DNA of 64,000 bases. Origin: Otatea glauca. Lineage: Eukaryota > Streptophyta > Magnoliopsida > Poales > Poaceae. The stretch spans positions 64,953,078 to 65,017,077 of the forward strand of contig CM070711.1 in NCBI GenBank assembly GCA_036346275.1. The letters run 5' to 3'. The first letter of the stretch is position 1, and each line of letters begins with the position of its first letter. The translations under genes were made by a program, and so were the position numbers. This document shows positions 32,610 through 42,608 of the stretch, piece by piece. The notes beneath the pieces are model-generated. The model saw only the letters and a program-made list of their open reading frames with translations, was not told the origin of the DNA and made no database searches.

Positions 32610-35600
32610 GAACTTGCTAAGTTTTAAGTTTATTCACATATGATAAGTCTTTTACAGCAAAGTAAGACATGCTCCGACTTCTTCCTATTTCCTGTGGAGG
32701 ACGTTCTGGGGGAAGATCCGGTCAGCAATCTCCCGGGCGTACGGCTCGACTTGAGTTCAACCGATCGACCTCCTCCTCGCCGGTTCCCGCGATCCCGCCT
32801 CCCAACAAAGCAAGGTCGATTCCATCATAATAAGAAATGGCGTTGACAAGGGCCGACGATGCTCCAAGCACGGTCCCTCGCTCATCGAGCCAAGGACGGC
32901 GCGGCACTCCGCCAGACGGCGCGCGAAGCGAGCTTGGGCCCGCACGACTTCGAGCACTTTGTCGCGCCACCTCTTGGGCGGCTTTTCGAGGCCGCCGACT
33001 CGGCAGATAGCTCGACCGCTCCTCCTCCGCCAACTTCGCGACGCCAGAGCTACGCCTGGGCCGCAGCGCCACGCCGCGAGCGGCCCACCGCCGCTTCTGC
33101 GCCTCAATAGCGGCGCCGATGCTTCGCAGCTGCGGATTACAACATCTCGGATGAGCACGCCTTATGAGTCGCTACCGGCGAGACCGACCGAGGAGTTGAG
33201 ACACTTACCGGCTGCAGAGCTCGCCAAGTTGCTGGTTTCTTCCCTGACTACCTCGTATGAGGTCCTCAAGAAAGCCAGCTCCTTCCGAGCGGTCTCCGCC
33301 GTAACGCACTCGGTCGGCGCTCTTCCGGCTCGGTCACGCTGCGTCGCAGACGGGTCGCTCATGCTAAGCGCGGCCCTCTCAGCGATTTCGGCAAGATCTT
33401 TGGCGCCGCGCCCGCCAGAGGGACTCGAGTTTCGCCACCCTCGCCCTCAGGGACTTGGCCCCCAGGCGCTCTTCGAAGAGGGCCTTTGTGGCCTGATCCA
33501 GCTCTTGGCGGGTCTCCGCCGCTTCCGCCCGCCTGATGGTCAAAGCCTCTTGAGCCATGCGTAGCTCAGGGCGCAGCCGATTGCATTCCTCCACAGCAGC
33601 CACCCGCTGGCTGTCCGAGCGCTGTAGGAGCTCGGCCTTGCCCTCAGAGCGGACCCGCAGATGCTGCAAAATGCAGACACTCCGTCAGTCTCGCCGCGAA
33701 TTCATCAGAAGTTACGAGAAGTCGGGCTTTCGATCAACTTACCATGCTAACCAGACGGACTCCCCCGGCCATCGCGTCCAACGCCCTGCCGGAGGATTCG
33801 AGAGCGAGAGCCAGACCCTTTCGGATCTGGTCTATCTCAGCTTCAGCGTCCTGAGCGCCTTGCTGGAAAGCGGCCCACTCGCTCTCCTCCGCTTCGTCTA
33901 TGGTCCCCGACCTATGGGCCACACCCGGCAACAGTCCTCGGCCGCCTGCTCGGATGGGACGTCGCCGACCGCCACCACGGCCAAGGGTGGTGGAATTGGC
34001 CCTCGAAATCCCCTCGGCGACCGCGCTTGCGGGCCTCGACCGATACCTCCCTTGAGGCATGGGGTCGACGTCTCAAAGACCGGCGCCGCCTCCGCCCGCC
34101 GAAGCTCGCAGTAGCGTCGCCGATTCCCCAGAACGACGATCGCGCCACCGGCGGCATCCCGGCGAGGCGGCGGGAGCCCTCACCGACCTCGGCCTCGAGT
34201 GAGGCCCGTCCCTCCGATGGCAGCGCGCCCTCGGCGCGCCGGCTCGGCCGCTGCGCCATGACTATCGCCAACCTGGGGCATGCGTCTCGGCCTAATCGCG
34301 GCGCCCGCCGCGTCGCGACTCCTCGGCGGCAGGAACGGCGCCGTCCCTTGCGGAGTTACCACAGGGCGCGCCGCAGCCGCGGCCACGGTCACACCCGTAT
34401 AGGCGCTGCACATCGCAAGCACTTAGGAGCTGTTCGGGCGGCTTTGTGGCAACAATGTTCAAACGAGGGAAAGGGGTACTTACTGAGCCGAGCGGGCGCG
34501 CGGCAAGCGTGCCCTCTTTTCCGGTCCCCCTCCAAGGGGCAGATCCGCCGGCCGCTTCCCCGAAACCGCCTCCACTGGAGGCACGACGATGACGTTGACC
34601 GCATGGTCGCCCTCCGCCTGGGGCCCCCCGACCGCGGTGCCTGCGCAGTCGCCCTCTGACGGGTCCCCGCTCGGGCCACCGCCGGTCGACGAGTCAGAGA
34701 AGAACCCACGGTATGGGTGACCGGGGCTGCCCCCGCTGCTGTTAGTGGAGGTCGTCCCCGCAGCGGTGGTCTCAGACTCGTCCTCACCACGTGCGGCCCT
34801 CGCCGCAAGCTCCTCCTCCTTCTTCTTCCTCTTCTCCTCCTTCCGCTTCTTGCGGGAGGAGTCGAGCTGTGCGGCCTCCGCACGGGCCGCTGCCCTTGAC
34901 GCCTTCTCCCCCGAGAGCAACGCCCGGGAGACTATTCCCAAGAGCCCCTAGAAGATACAAAAACACTGGTCAGACCGGGCGCCAAAGGCAAAGGGAAGAG
35001 AGAGGCGAGAAGAAGTCCGCTCAACCTACCAGATTTGGGGGGTGGGCCGTCGAGAATGGCTCCGGGTGGCCGCCGCAGCCTTCGATGAGCGCTTCGCCAG
35101 AACGCGGCCACCCAAGCCGACCTCGGTCGCGGCAAGCTCGGGCCCGCCATCCTCATTTTGTCTGACGCCTCATACCGAACAGGGGCGCGGCTGTCCATAA
35201 GGGTTTGCACGCCGCATTCCCATGAAGGCGCCGCGACGACGACGCCCCCGTGAGCCTCTGCTCCTTAAGAGCCCCGACCGCTCCACGATCGGGGCCACCT
35301 TCTTCTTCTCCTCTTGTCGCGACTCAGTCCATTCTTTCCCACCACAGAAGCTCGCCGGTGAAAAGCGGGCGCTGTCTCCGACGTTCGAATGTAAAACCAT
35401 TCGTAATGCCATCCTCGCTGGACGACGGTAGCTTGACGCCGAGATACTCCGAGCTCCGGCGGATCGGTCGGGAGGGCTGTGCCACCGATGGGCGCCGTGG
35501 CGTCCGCTGGCTTGTCTTTCCATAGCCTTGCGTGGAAAAAGTACCTCCACAGCGCCCAGTGCGGCTCAATCCCCAAGAAGGCCTCACAAAGCGTGATGAA

Positions 35601-35970
35601 AATGGCGATGTGGAGGACCCCGTTGGGGTTGAGATGATGTACCTCTGCCTTGTAGTGGAAGAGCAGCCCTCGGACGAACGGGTGCGCAGCGAGTCGGCCG
35701 TGCTCGAAGAACGAGGCGGGCACTACGACCTCGTCGTCCCTCGGTGAAGGGGTGGCGGCCCCCGTCGGCACCCTCCAGTGAGAGAGATCCTGCGCAAGGA
35801 GAAAGCCTTTCTTCACCAAGCCGAGCGCACGGCTGGCCTTGGCAGAGCACTCCGGCCACGACATCCTCGCGAAAAGACGGCGGAAAGGTGAGGAAGGGAG
35901 AAGGCTTTTTGTTGCTTTTTCTTGTCTTAGGCAAAGGGCTGGAAGATGAGGAAGGCAAGAGCACGTGATC
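32610..35970 (-). pseudogene. Antisense gene in gypsy element, Transposase_28-like
   Basis: On the strand opposite gag-pol. A TATA box (CTATAAAT reversed, 35991-35998) lies about 130 bp upstream of an ATG at 35864. The product (from 35864) contains LGLVKKGFLLAQDLSHWR, ASFFEHGRLAAHPFVRGLLF, VHHLNPNGVLHIAIFITLCE, AFLGIEPHWALWRYFFHARL and a WHYEWFYI motif. This pattern matches the domain called putative gypsy-type transposon (Pfam Transposase_28); its biochemical role is unknown. Further on are a Lys/Glu/Ser-rich region (34941-34480) and a coiled-coil-like region (33669-33160; EECNRLRPELRMAQEAL). An AATAAA signal (reversed, 32629-32634) could end it. Frame changes suggest introns, decay or consensus errors. 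Confidence 0.72.
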
Positions 35971-35990
35971 GCCAAAACGCCCCAATGACG

Positions 35991-35998
35991 ATTTATAG
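35991..35998 (-). promoter_or_regulatory. TATA box of the antisense gene
   Basis: Reversed, TTCTATAAATCG lies upstream of the Transposase_28-like frame at a distance that suits a transcription start near 35965 and a leader of about 100 nt. Confidence 0.5.
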
Positions 35999-36775
35999 AA
36001 GGCGGCGCGCCAACCGAACAGACACCCTCGAGCGGCGTCGCAGACACCTCGTCTCGCGCGGGCGCCTGGTAACTCCTGCCTCAATTTCTCCCTGCGTTTT
36101 AATCCTGACAATGCTGCGGAAGCCATAAAGACACCGCCTCGAGCAGTGCGTCCTGTGACCTCTCGGTCTTCGCCTTTAGGCTAGGACGGTTGCCCCGGGC
36201 GCGCGGCGAGGTGGGCCGGCTGCGGCCCGTTCTAACGGCGAGCTCGGCACCACGCCAGGGCCCACCGAGAGTCAGGGTTCTATAGGCCTATTCCACCAGA
36301 TGGACATAAGGCCGCCCCAGTGAAAACTGAGCAAAGGACGGGTATGAGGCGAGCACCCAGTGGTCCCCACGTTGGGTCGACTGACGACCCAATCGCCTCT
36401 ACTCGTGTCCGAGACCATACTTCACACTCTCCCGGGAGCTCATCGATGGGCGACAGCCAGCTGTGCCCTGGGTCGGCGGACGACCCAGGGTCCGATACGG
36501 GATCGAGTAAAGAAAGGTTTCTTATGGGTCGCCCCACGGCAGGGCCAGGACACCCTACTCTGGGACCGTCCGCTCGGAAGGGTCCCCTTTGGGCGGGACC
36601 TCCCAGGACCCACTCGGACTACCTGTTATTGGCTCCACGAGCACGGCGTTCGAACCAACGCGGGTAAACGCGCCGCCACCCTCCGTGTCCCACACCGCGA
36701 CGGGTACACGTGGGATAGACGGTGGCCACTTCTCTCGCAGCTACCCTCGCCGGACGAGGACTCGGGATGGATGCC

Positions 36776-38414
36776 CTACGTCCAACTACGACGTAAAACG
36801 AGCCACGTCTAGCTACGACGTAAAACGAGCCACGTCACACCCGAACCTCACGAAGAGGCATCCGGTGTCCCAGCCGACCAAGGCACGGTCTAGCTACGAC
36901 GTTAAACGAGCCACATCACACCCGAACCTCACGAAGAGGCATCCGGTCGTCCCTGTCGACGAAGGCACGGTCTAGCTACGACGTTAAACGAGCACTCGGA
37001 CACCCGAACCTCACGAAGAGGCATACGGTCGTCCCTGCCGACCAAGGCACGGTCTAGCTACGACGCTAAACGAGCACTCGGACACCCGAACCTCACGAAG
37101 AGGCATCCGGTCGTCCCTGCCGACCAAGGCACGATCTAGCTACGACGCTAAACGAGCACTCAAACACCCGAACCTCACGAAGAGGCATCCGGTCGTCCCT
37201 GCCGACCAAGGCACGGTCTAGCTACGACGCTAAACGAGCACTCGGACACCCGAACCTCACGAAGAGGCATCCGGTCGTCCCTGCCGACCAATGCACGGTC
37301 CAGCTACGACGTTAAATGAGCACTCGGACACCCGAACCTCACGAAGAGGCATCCGATCGTCCCTGCCGACCAAGGCACGGTCTAGCTACGACGCTAAACG
37401 AGCACTCGGACACCCGAACCTCGCGAAGAGGCATCCGGTCGTCCCTGCCGACCAAGGCACGGTCTAGCTACGCAGCTACCCTCGCCGGAAGAGGACTCGG
37501 GATGGATGCCCCACGTCCAGCTACGACGTAAAACGAGCCACGTCCAGCTATGACGTAAAACGAGCCACGTCACACCCGAACCTCACGAAGAGGCATCCGG
37601 TCGTCCCTGCCGACCAAGGCACGGTCTAACTACGACGTTAAATGAGCCACATCACACCCGAACCTCACGAAGAGGCATCCGGTCGTCCCTGTCGACGAAG
37701 GCACGGTCTAGCTACGACGTTAAACGAGCACTCGGACACCCGAACCTCACGAAGAGGCATACGGCCGTCCTCGCCGACCAAGGCCCGGTCTAGCTACGAC
37801 GCTAAACGAGCACTCGACACCAACCTCACGAAGAGGCATCCGGCCGTCCTCGCCGACCAAGGCACGGTCTAGCTACGACGCTAAACGAGCACTCGGACAC
37901 CAACCTCACGAAGAGGCATCCGGCCGCCCTCGCCGATCAAGGCACGGTTTAGCTACGACGCTAAACGAGCACTCGGACACCGAACCTCACGAAGAGGCAT
38001 CCGGTCGTCCTCGCCGACCAATGCACGGTCCAGCCACGACGTTAAGCGAGCACTCGGACACCCGAACCTCACGAAGAGGCATCCGGTCGTCCCTGCCGAC
38101 CAAGGCACGGTCTAGCTACGACGCTAAACGAGCACTCGAACACCCGAACCCGAACCTCACGAAGAGGCATCCGGTCGTCCATGCCGACCAAGGCACGGTC
38201 TAGCTACGACGCTAAACGAGCACTCGGACACCCGAACCTCACGAAGAGGCATCCGGTCGTCCCTGCCGACCAAGGCACGGTCTAGCTACGACGTTAAAAC
38301 GAGCACTTGGACACCCACACCTCACGAAGAGGCATCCGATCGTCCCTACCGACCAAGGCACGGTCCGGCTAAGACGCTAAACGAGCACTCGGACACCCGA
38401 ACCTCACGAAGAGT
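36776..38414 (+). repeat. 82-bp tandem array, about 19 units
   Basis: A unit of about 82 bp (GCTACGACGCTAAACGAGCA.., CGAACCTCACGAAGAGGCAT.., GACCAAGGCACGGTC) is repeated about 19 times with variants. An atypical stretch (CGCAGCTACCCTCGCCGGA..GGACTCGGGATGGATGCC) occurs at about 36737-36776 and again at 37470-37515, about 735 bp (nine units) apart, so a block of units was itself duplicated. The array lies between the two antisense genes in the gypsy 3' region. Short open frames inside simply repeat the unit. Confidence 0.95.
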
Positions 38415-38762
38415 TCGCACGTCTGACTGCTCGCACCCAGAAAGAAGCGATCACCTGCCGATTACCGATTCTCGAGGGCCAAGTTGGGAAATAATCGAAA
38501 CAAGCTCATTGCAAAGACATTCATAAAGAGAAAGGAGATTTCATTATAGGCCAACAGGCTCGAGCTTTACAATGCTACATAAGGTGCCCGGCAGGCTCAA
38601 AAAACTACGCAAAGCTACAAGATATGGCGGAGCTATTTTTAGCACCAAGTATCATATCTTGAGCATCAATGCGACGTCGGTGCCCTCACTACCGGCGACG
38701 CACCTCCTGGAGCCCAGCGGTGCCGCCACCACTACGCCGACAAAGAACCGGTAGCGTCGGCC

Positions 38763-39020
38763 TCATTCTTCTTTGCCACCGGCAACTACCGACGCTGGCA
38801 CCACCATCGCCCCCAAGAGGGCCCCTCTTACCACCTTGAGCCTTGGAACGGCCTCGAGTAGCACGTCGACGGCAGCAGTATCGCGAGCTGCGGTTTCTTC
38901 CTCCTCCCTGAGTTTAGCCATCGCCTGGTCGCACTCAGCCCAGAGCTCGGCCAGAGGATCTTCTTCTTCCGCCACGACATCATCGCCAAAGCTGAAGATT
39001 AGCGGGTGCCTCGAAGCCAT
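38763..39020 (-). CDS. Second antisense ORF near the 3' LTR
   Basis: An 85-codon minus-strand frame starting MASRHPLIFSFGDDV (in-frame ATG also at 39059), then acidic and helical (EEEDPLAELWAECDQAMAKL, REEEETAARDTAAVDVLLEA) and ending KVVRGALLGAMVVPASVVAG. The function is unknown. It is the first antisense frame inside the 3' LTR and is preceded by a TATA box at 39081-39089. The continuous, acidic, helix-like sequence suggests a retained protein. It may be the first exon of a longer transcript. Confidence 0.55.
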   Translation of the reverse strand: MASRHPLIFSFGDDVVAEEEDPLAELWAECDQAMAKLREEEETAARDTAAVDVLLEAVPRLKVVRGALLGAMVVPASVVAGGKEE

Positions 39021-39080
39021 TTTAAGGATTGAAAAAGAGGACTCTGGCTTAGGGGTCAATCAATCAAACGAGCGGAAGCG

Positions 39081-39089
39081 CCTTATATA
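39081..39089 (-). promoter_or_regulatory. TATA box of the second antisense unit
   Basis: Reversed, TATATAAGG lies 61 bp upstream of the ATG at 39020, a normal plant TATA-to-start spacing. Confidence 0.5.
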
Positions 39090-39413
39090 CCTGCACGGAG
39101 GAGATCGAACGCCTCCAAAATAAATGCAAGCGTAGGAAAAGGAAACGCCTTCACCGTAACCCGGCGCCAAGAAGACGGGCGGGCAAGGCGCACCAAGCCA
39201 TGCGCGGCGCGCGCAACGAAGCGATTAAAAGCCCCCGGCGGTTCGAATGCCCCCGACCAAGTTCCAGGGCAGCCGTCGAATGCGTTGGGGTACACATGGC
39301 GGAAACCAGCCGACCTAGTCGGTCGGACCGACCAATCGGGCCCAGTCGCCATTCACTTTCAAGCTCAACCCCCAACCGAATCTGCCGAACTCGCTCGGGG
39401 GTTCGGGGGCTAC

Positions 39414-40354
39414 TGACGAATACTCATACCAGGGGTACCCCAACAGCCCAGGGTGACGAGCAGGCTACCTCAAGCATAGCTCAAGCCTAACAGGCCGCTC
39501 CAGGCCCGCTACCGACCAAAGTGCCTGCGGGGCCACACAGGACGCCCATTCCCGACCGATCGGGGTAGGCATCCCCGACCAAGCGGGGCTCCCGACCTCC
39601 GCAGTGGGTCGGGATCCCCCGACTCCGACCAAGCAGGGCTCCCGACCTCCGCAGCAAGTCGGGATCCCCCGACTCCGACCAAACCAAGGCAACCTTCGCC
39701 AAGGGCCGCGTGTCGAAGCCTTCGCCACCGGCGACCACGCGTCCCACGGACGGGTCACCGAAGTGATTGTACGGAGTAGGTGGCTCTTTCCCAAGATGGC
39801 ATAAATGGCTGCTGAAGTCAAGCTTCCAGTCCCATCAACCAGTCACGTACAATACGAAGGCACGCTCCCTCCCGAGGCAGTACCAAAGTTACGTACTGCA
39901 ATGTCAACCATCGTCAGGTTCACAGAAGGCGGTGCGCGCGGTTCCCGCAAGCGCAAGACTAATCGCTTTCGCCCACTGTGGCTACCGACCCACCGTGGGC
40001 AAACCAGGCGACGACCCATCACCGAAGCGATTGCCCTCTCCCAACTTCCCATATAACCTGCCCCCTCCAGTTGTATAAAGGGAGGTAGGAGCCTCTGGGA
40101 GTGGGGCACCTGAGAGATCTCCTGTCGCTAGGCCTTTGCGAACACTCTTGTGCTCAAACTCTTCTCCGCTCTTGTAAACATCGTGTAGTCATCTGCACCA
40201 GAGAAAATATACAACACCACCACATGAACTGGAGTAGGGACATTCGGCCCGAACCAGTATACACCTTGGACTCTCGAGTCTAACCATTCAGGGAGTGGGA
40301 CCGCGCGGCCCCTTAGACTTACAAATTTACTTTCCGGTGCTCGAAACGCCGACA
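39414..40354 (+). repeat. 3' LTR of the gypsy element
   Basis: 941 bp, TG...CA, homologous to 25189-26097 including the TATAAAG box (about 40074-40080). It differs by substitutions and by expansion of the GACC/CCGACTCC subrepeat. Confidence 0.96.
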
Positions 40355-40740
40355 ATACCACAACCTTTTCCTAGAACAAGATTCAACATCTAGCTCGAGT
40401 AGCTGAACCCTAAGATCTTAAAGATCCGGATGGTCATTAAAAGAGCAACTTATACGTGTAGCCACTACGTACGTCAAACTGTCTACTGAAAATCCATAAT
40501 ATGGCTGAAACTGCTCCAAAAAAATGCCAAGATGAAAAAAAATCTTGTGCCATCAATGGAGTATAAATTGCAGTAGATCCCTCATATCGAACAAAGACAG
40601 CTAAACAACGTTGTAGTATCTACGCAAAAATAAATTTCTTCTTGCACTTTAAACCTTCATCTCAAATAGACATTGGAACAAAACCTTCACTTTTAAATAG
40701 CAAAACTCTAAAGAGTATAATACTAGTTATCAAGGTGTCA

Positions 40741-40940
40741 TCAAATTTCAAATTCAATTGTTTCTTCAACTGATTTTTTTTTAATCCCAAAGTTTCCTGG
40801 TATACTGCCGTGCTCAACCTCGTGTGCAACGTCATCTTGTCTCGAAGCAAGATCACTAGTGCGGCCATCGTGATCATGCCCGAGGACCAGTTGGCTGTCA
40901 TGATGGTGCCCATGCCCAATAATCAATTCATGGCTGGCCA
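40741..40940 (-). pseudogene. His-rich gene fragment, possibly MULE-derived
   Basis: A minus-strand frame from an ATG near 40938 reads MASHELIIGHGHHHDSQLVL, then GHDHDGRTSDLASRQDDV. HEL..GH.H-type N-termini occur, as I recall, in plant domesticated Mutator-like transposase proteins, but the MuDR and SWIM domains that should follow are absent. It may be a captured first exon inside another element. The remaining ~30 residues are unremarkable. Confidence 0.35.
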
Positions 40941-41300
40941 TCAGCAATCACCAATAAACACACAGCTCTGAGTATCTCCGAAAATTGCAAGAATGACGAC
41001 CGCCCCAGAAGCTCCAACAAAAGCCCAATCCGGCCACCAAGATCCAATCTCCATGCAGTGGCCAGGAGACGACCTGATGCTAATGTAGCCGTAGAACTTG
41101 AAGCGGAGCTCTGCGTGCACCCCAAATAGTACATCCTACTAGAGATAGCATAACATTCGTGCACCCGGCGAAACGTCTCTAGAAATTTGCCTCCATCAAA
41201 ATTAACCTCTCAGATCTTTCCTCAGCTTTACTCACCCACATCCGATGGTCATTATTTAGTGTGTCTAATCATCCCTGTGGCCCACAACAGACCTCCCCAC

Positions 41301-41482
41301 CTACATATTTGAAAGGAGAGCGAATCAAACAAGGAAATAAATAAGGAGGATCCGCATGCAAGGAAACCAGACTTGAATTTTTATCACCAAAATTGTATGT
41401 ACTACATATTTCAAGGAGGCGAATCAAACAAAGAAATAAACAGGAGGATCCGCATGCAAGGAAACAAGACTTGAATTTTTAT
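41301..41482 (+). repeat. Two direct copies of an ~80-bp unit
   Basis: CTACATATTT..GAATCAAAC..GGAGGATCCGCATGCAAGGA occurs at 41301-41383 and again at 41403-41482. Just downstream, three decayed ~60-bp repeats (CGGAACCAA..CTTAATTTTT) lie at about 41608-41760. The region 40360-41300 otherwise holds nothing I recognise beyond the His-rich fragment. Confidence 0.8.
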
Positions 41483-41483
41483 T

Positions 41484-42608
41484 GTCCCGACATTGTGATC
41501 GTATTTTTCCGAATATGACCCTTCTCGAGACTTTTTACTGATCTAGCTCCATAGAGCCTAATTTCAAATGCACCTGAGAGCAATCAATTTTTGTTTTCAT
41601 TTTTATCTAAGGAACCAACGGTCCGTGAGTGTCGCTTAATTTTTTCAATTTTTCTCGCGGAACCAAATACTTCGCGACAGCAATGCTTAATTTTTATCTT
41701 TTTTCCTTGCGGATCCAAAGAATGGCGAGCGCAGCTTTATTTTCCATATTTTTCAAATCATCCTCGTGGCCCACAATGCACCTTCCTCACCTCTAGCATC
41801 AACAAGGAAAAGGAAACAAACGTCCTGGAAAAAGAAAGTATCATACATTACGTGCTGGGAAAAGAAAATCGGGAGATGGGGCAGCGCGGCCGGGAGATTG
41901 CACGCGGCGGCCGGGGCAATATACAATGGAGAACGCAGTCCGCAATGGCTCCACGGTCGCCATCGGTGGCTTTGCTGACGCGGCGAGGTTGCTGGTCGGC
42001 GACCTCGCGGCGGCCGTGCCTCGACAAATTTATAATTTATTTTTTTAAAAAATAATTTTATTAAGTACAAAATAATCGGAAGTTTTTTTGAGAATCTTTC
42101 TAGAATTTTTTAACCTAATGTGCTATCTTTTCAAAAATCCTTCTATATTTAAAAAAAAATGAAGGCAACCCACCTGCAGCTTCTTCTAGTCGCAAACTGC
42201 ACTGAAGAAGCTTCTTCTCTTCCCTCCCTCCATTAAAGCAAGAAAGAAGCTCTAAAGCTTCATCAATCCCGCATCAAATCTCCTCTTTCCATCTATGGTG
42301 TTAATTCCCCAAATTTCGTGCTCTATTGCCAAAATTTCCTCCCAATCTGATTTGATCCCAAATTATGATTTCCATAAATATGCTTGTTTCGGGGCTATAA
42401 AAGCCGACGATCTCTCCTCCACCCCCATCGCATTGCGTAAATCCCCAAGTGCTCCCTCTTGTAAAGATTGCCGGATTTTGGAGGTAACCCAAACCATCAC
42501 CGTCATATTTTCCGGCGAAATTCACCGCAACCGTGACTCCTCCCCCGCAGGCGCCGGTGCCGGCGATCTCGCCGCACAAGTGCCGACCCACTGCGACCGG
42601 CCGGCCAC
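41484..42608 (+). repeat. Putative gypsy-type LTR interrupted by the Copia element
   Basis: Begins TGTCCCGACATTG, holds a TATAAAAG box (42396-42403) followed by a CT-rich, GC-rising leader, and is cut at 42608 by the Copia insertion. It resumes after the duplication at 53936-54180, where a TTTTGGGAGCCTGTTTTCGCTC block resembles, reversed, part of the 21505 LTR (near 23300). No clean right end was found. Confidence 0.35.

Larger units (their letters stand above)
25189..40354 (+). mobile_element. 15.2-kb Tat-lineage Ty3/gypsy retrotransposon
   Basis: A complete but decayed element: 5' LTR 25189-26097, primer-binding site 26100-26117 (TGGCGCGCCAGGTAGGGG), gag-protease-RT-RNase H-integrase in gypsy order (26.2-32.0 kb), a 7.4-kb 3' region, polypurine-like tract (GGGGGTTCGGGGGCTAC, about 39397-39413) and 3' LTR 39414-40354. 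A perfect 5-bp duplication ATACC flanks it (25184-25188, 40355-40359). Two RNase H-like regions and a long 3' region with antisense genes fit the Tat clade (RIRE2/Grande-like). Stops and frameshifts in gag and pol make it non-autonomous now. Its LTRs differ by substitutions and indels (909 versus 941 bp), so it is older than the Copia insertion. Confidence 0.96.

Noticed and set aside
34180..34883. Long Arg/Pro-rich frames on both strands in the gypsy 3' region
   Set aside because: Mostly shadows of GC-rich DNA; only the minus-strand frames continuing the Transposase_28-like gene were kept.
36776..38414. Regular repeats that could suggest a CRISPR array
   Set aside because: Units are contiguous 82-bp tandem repeats without unique spacers, inside a plant retrotransposon.
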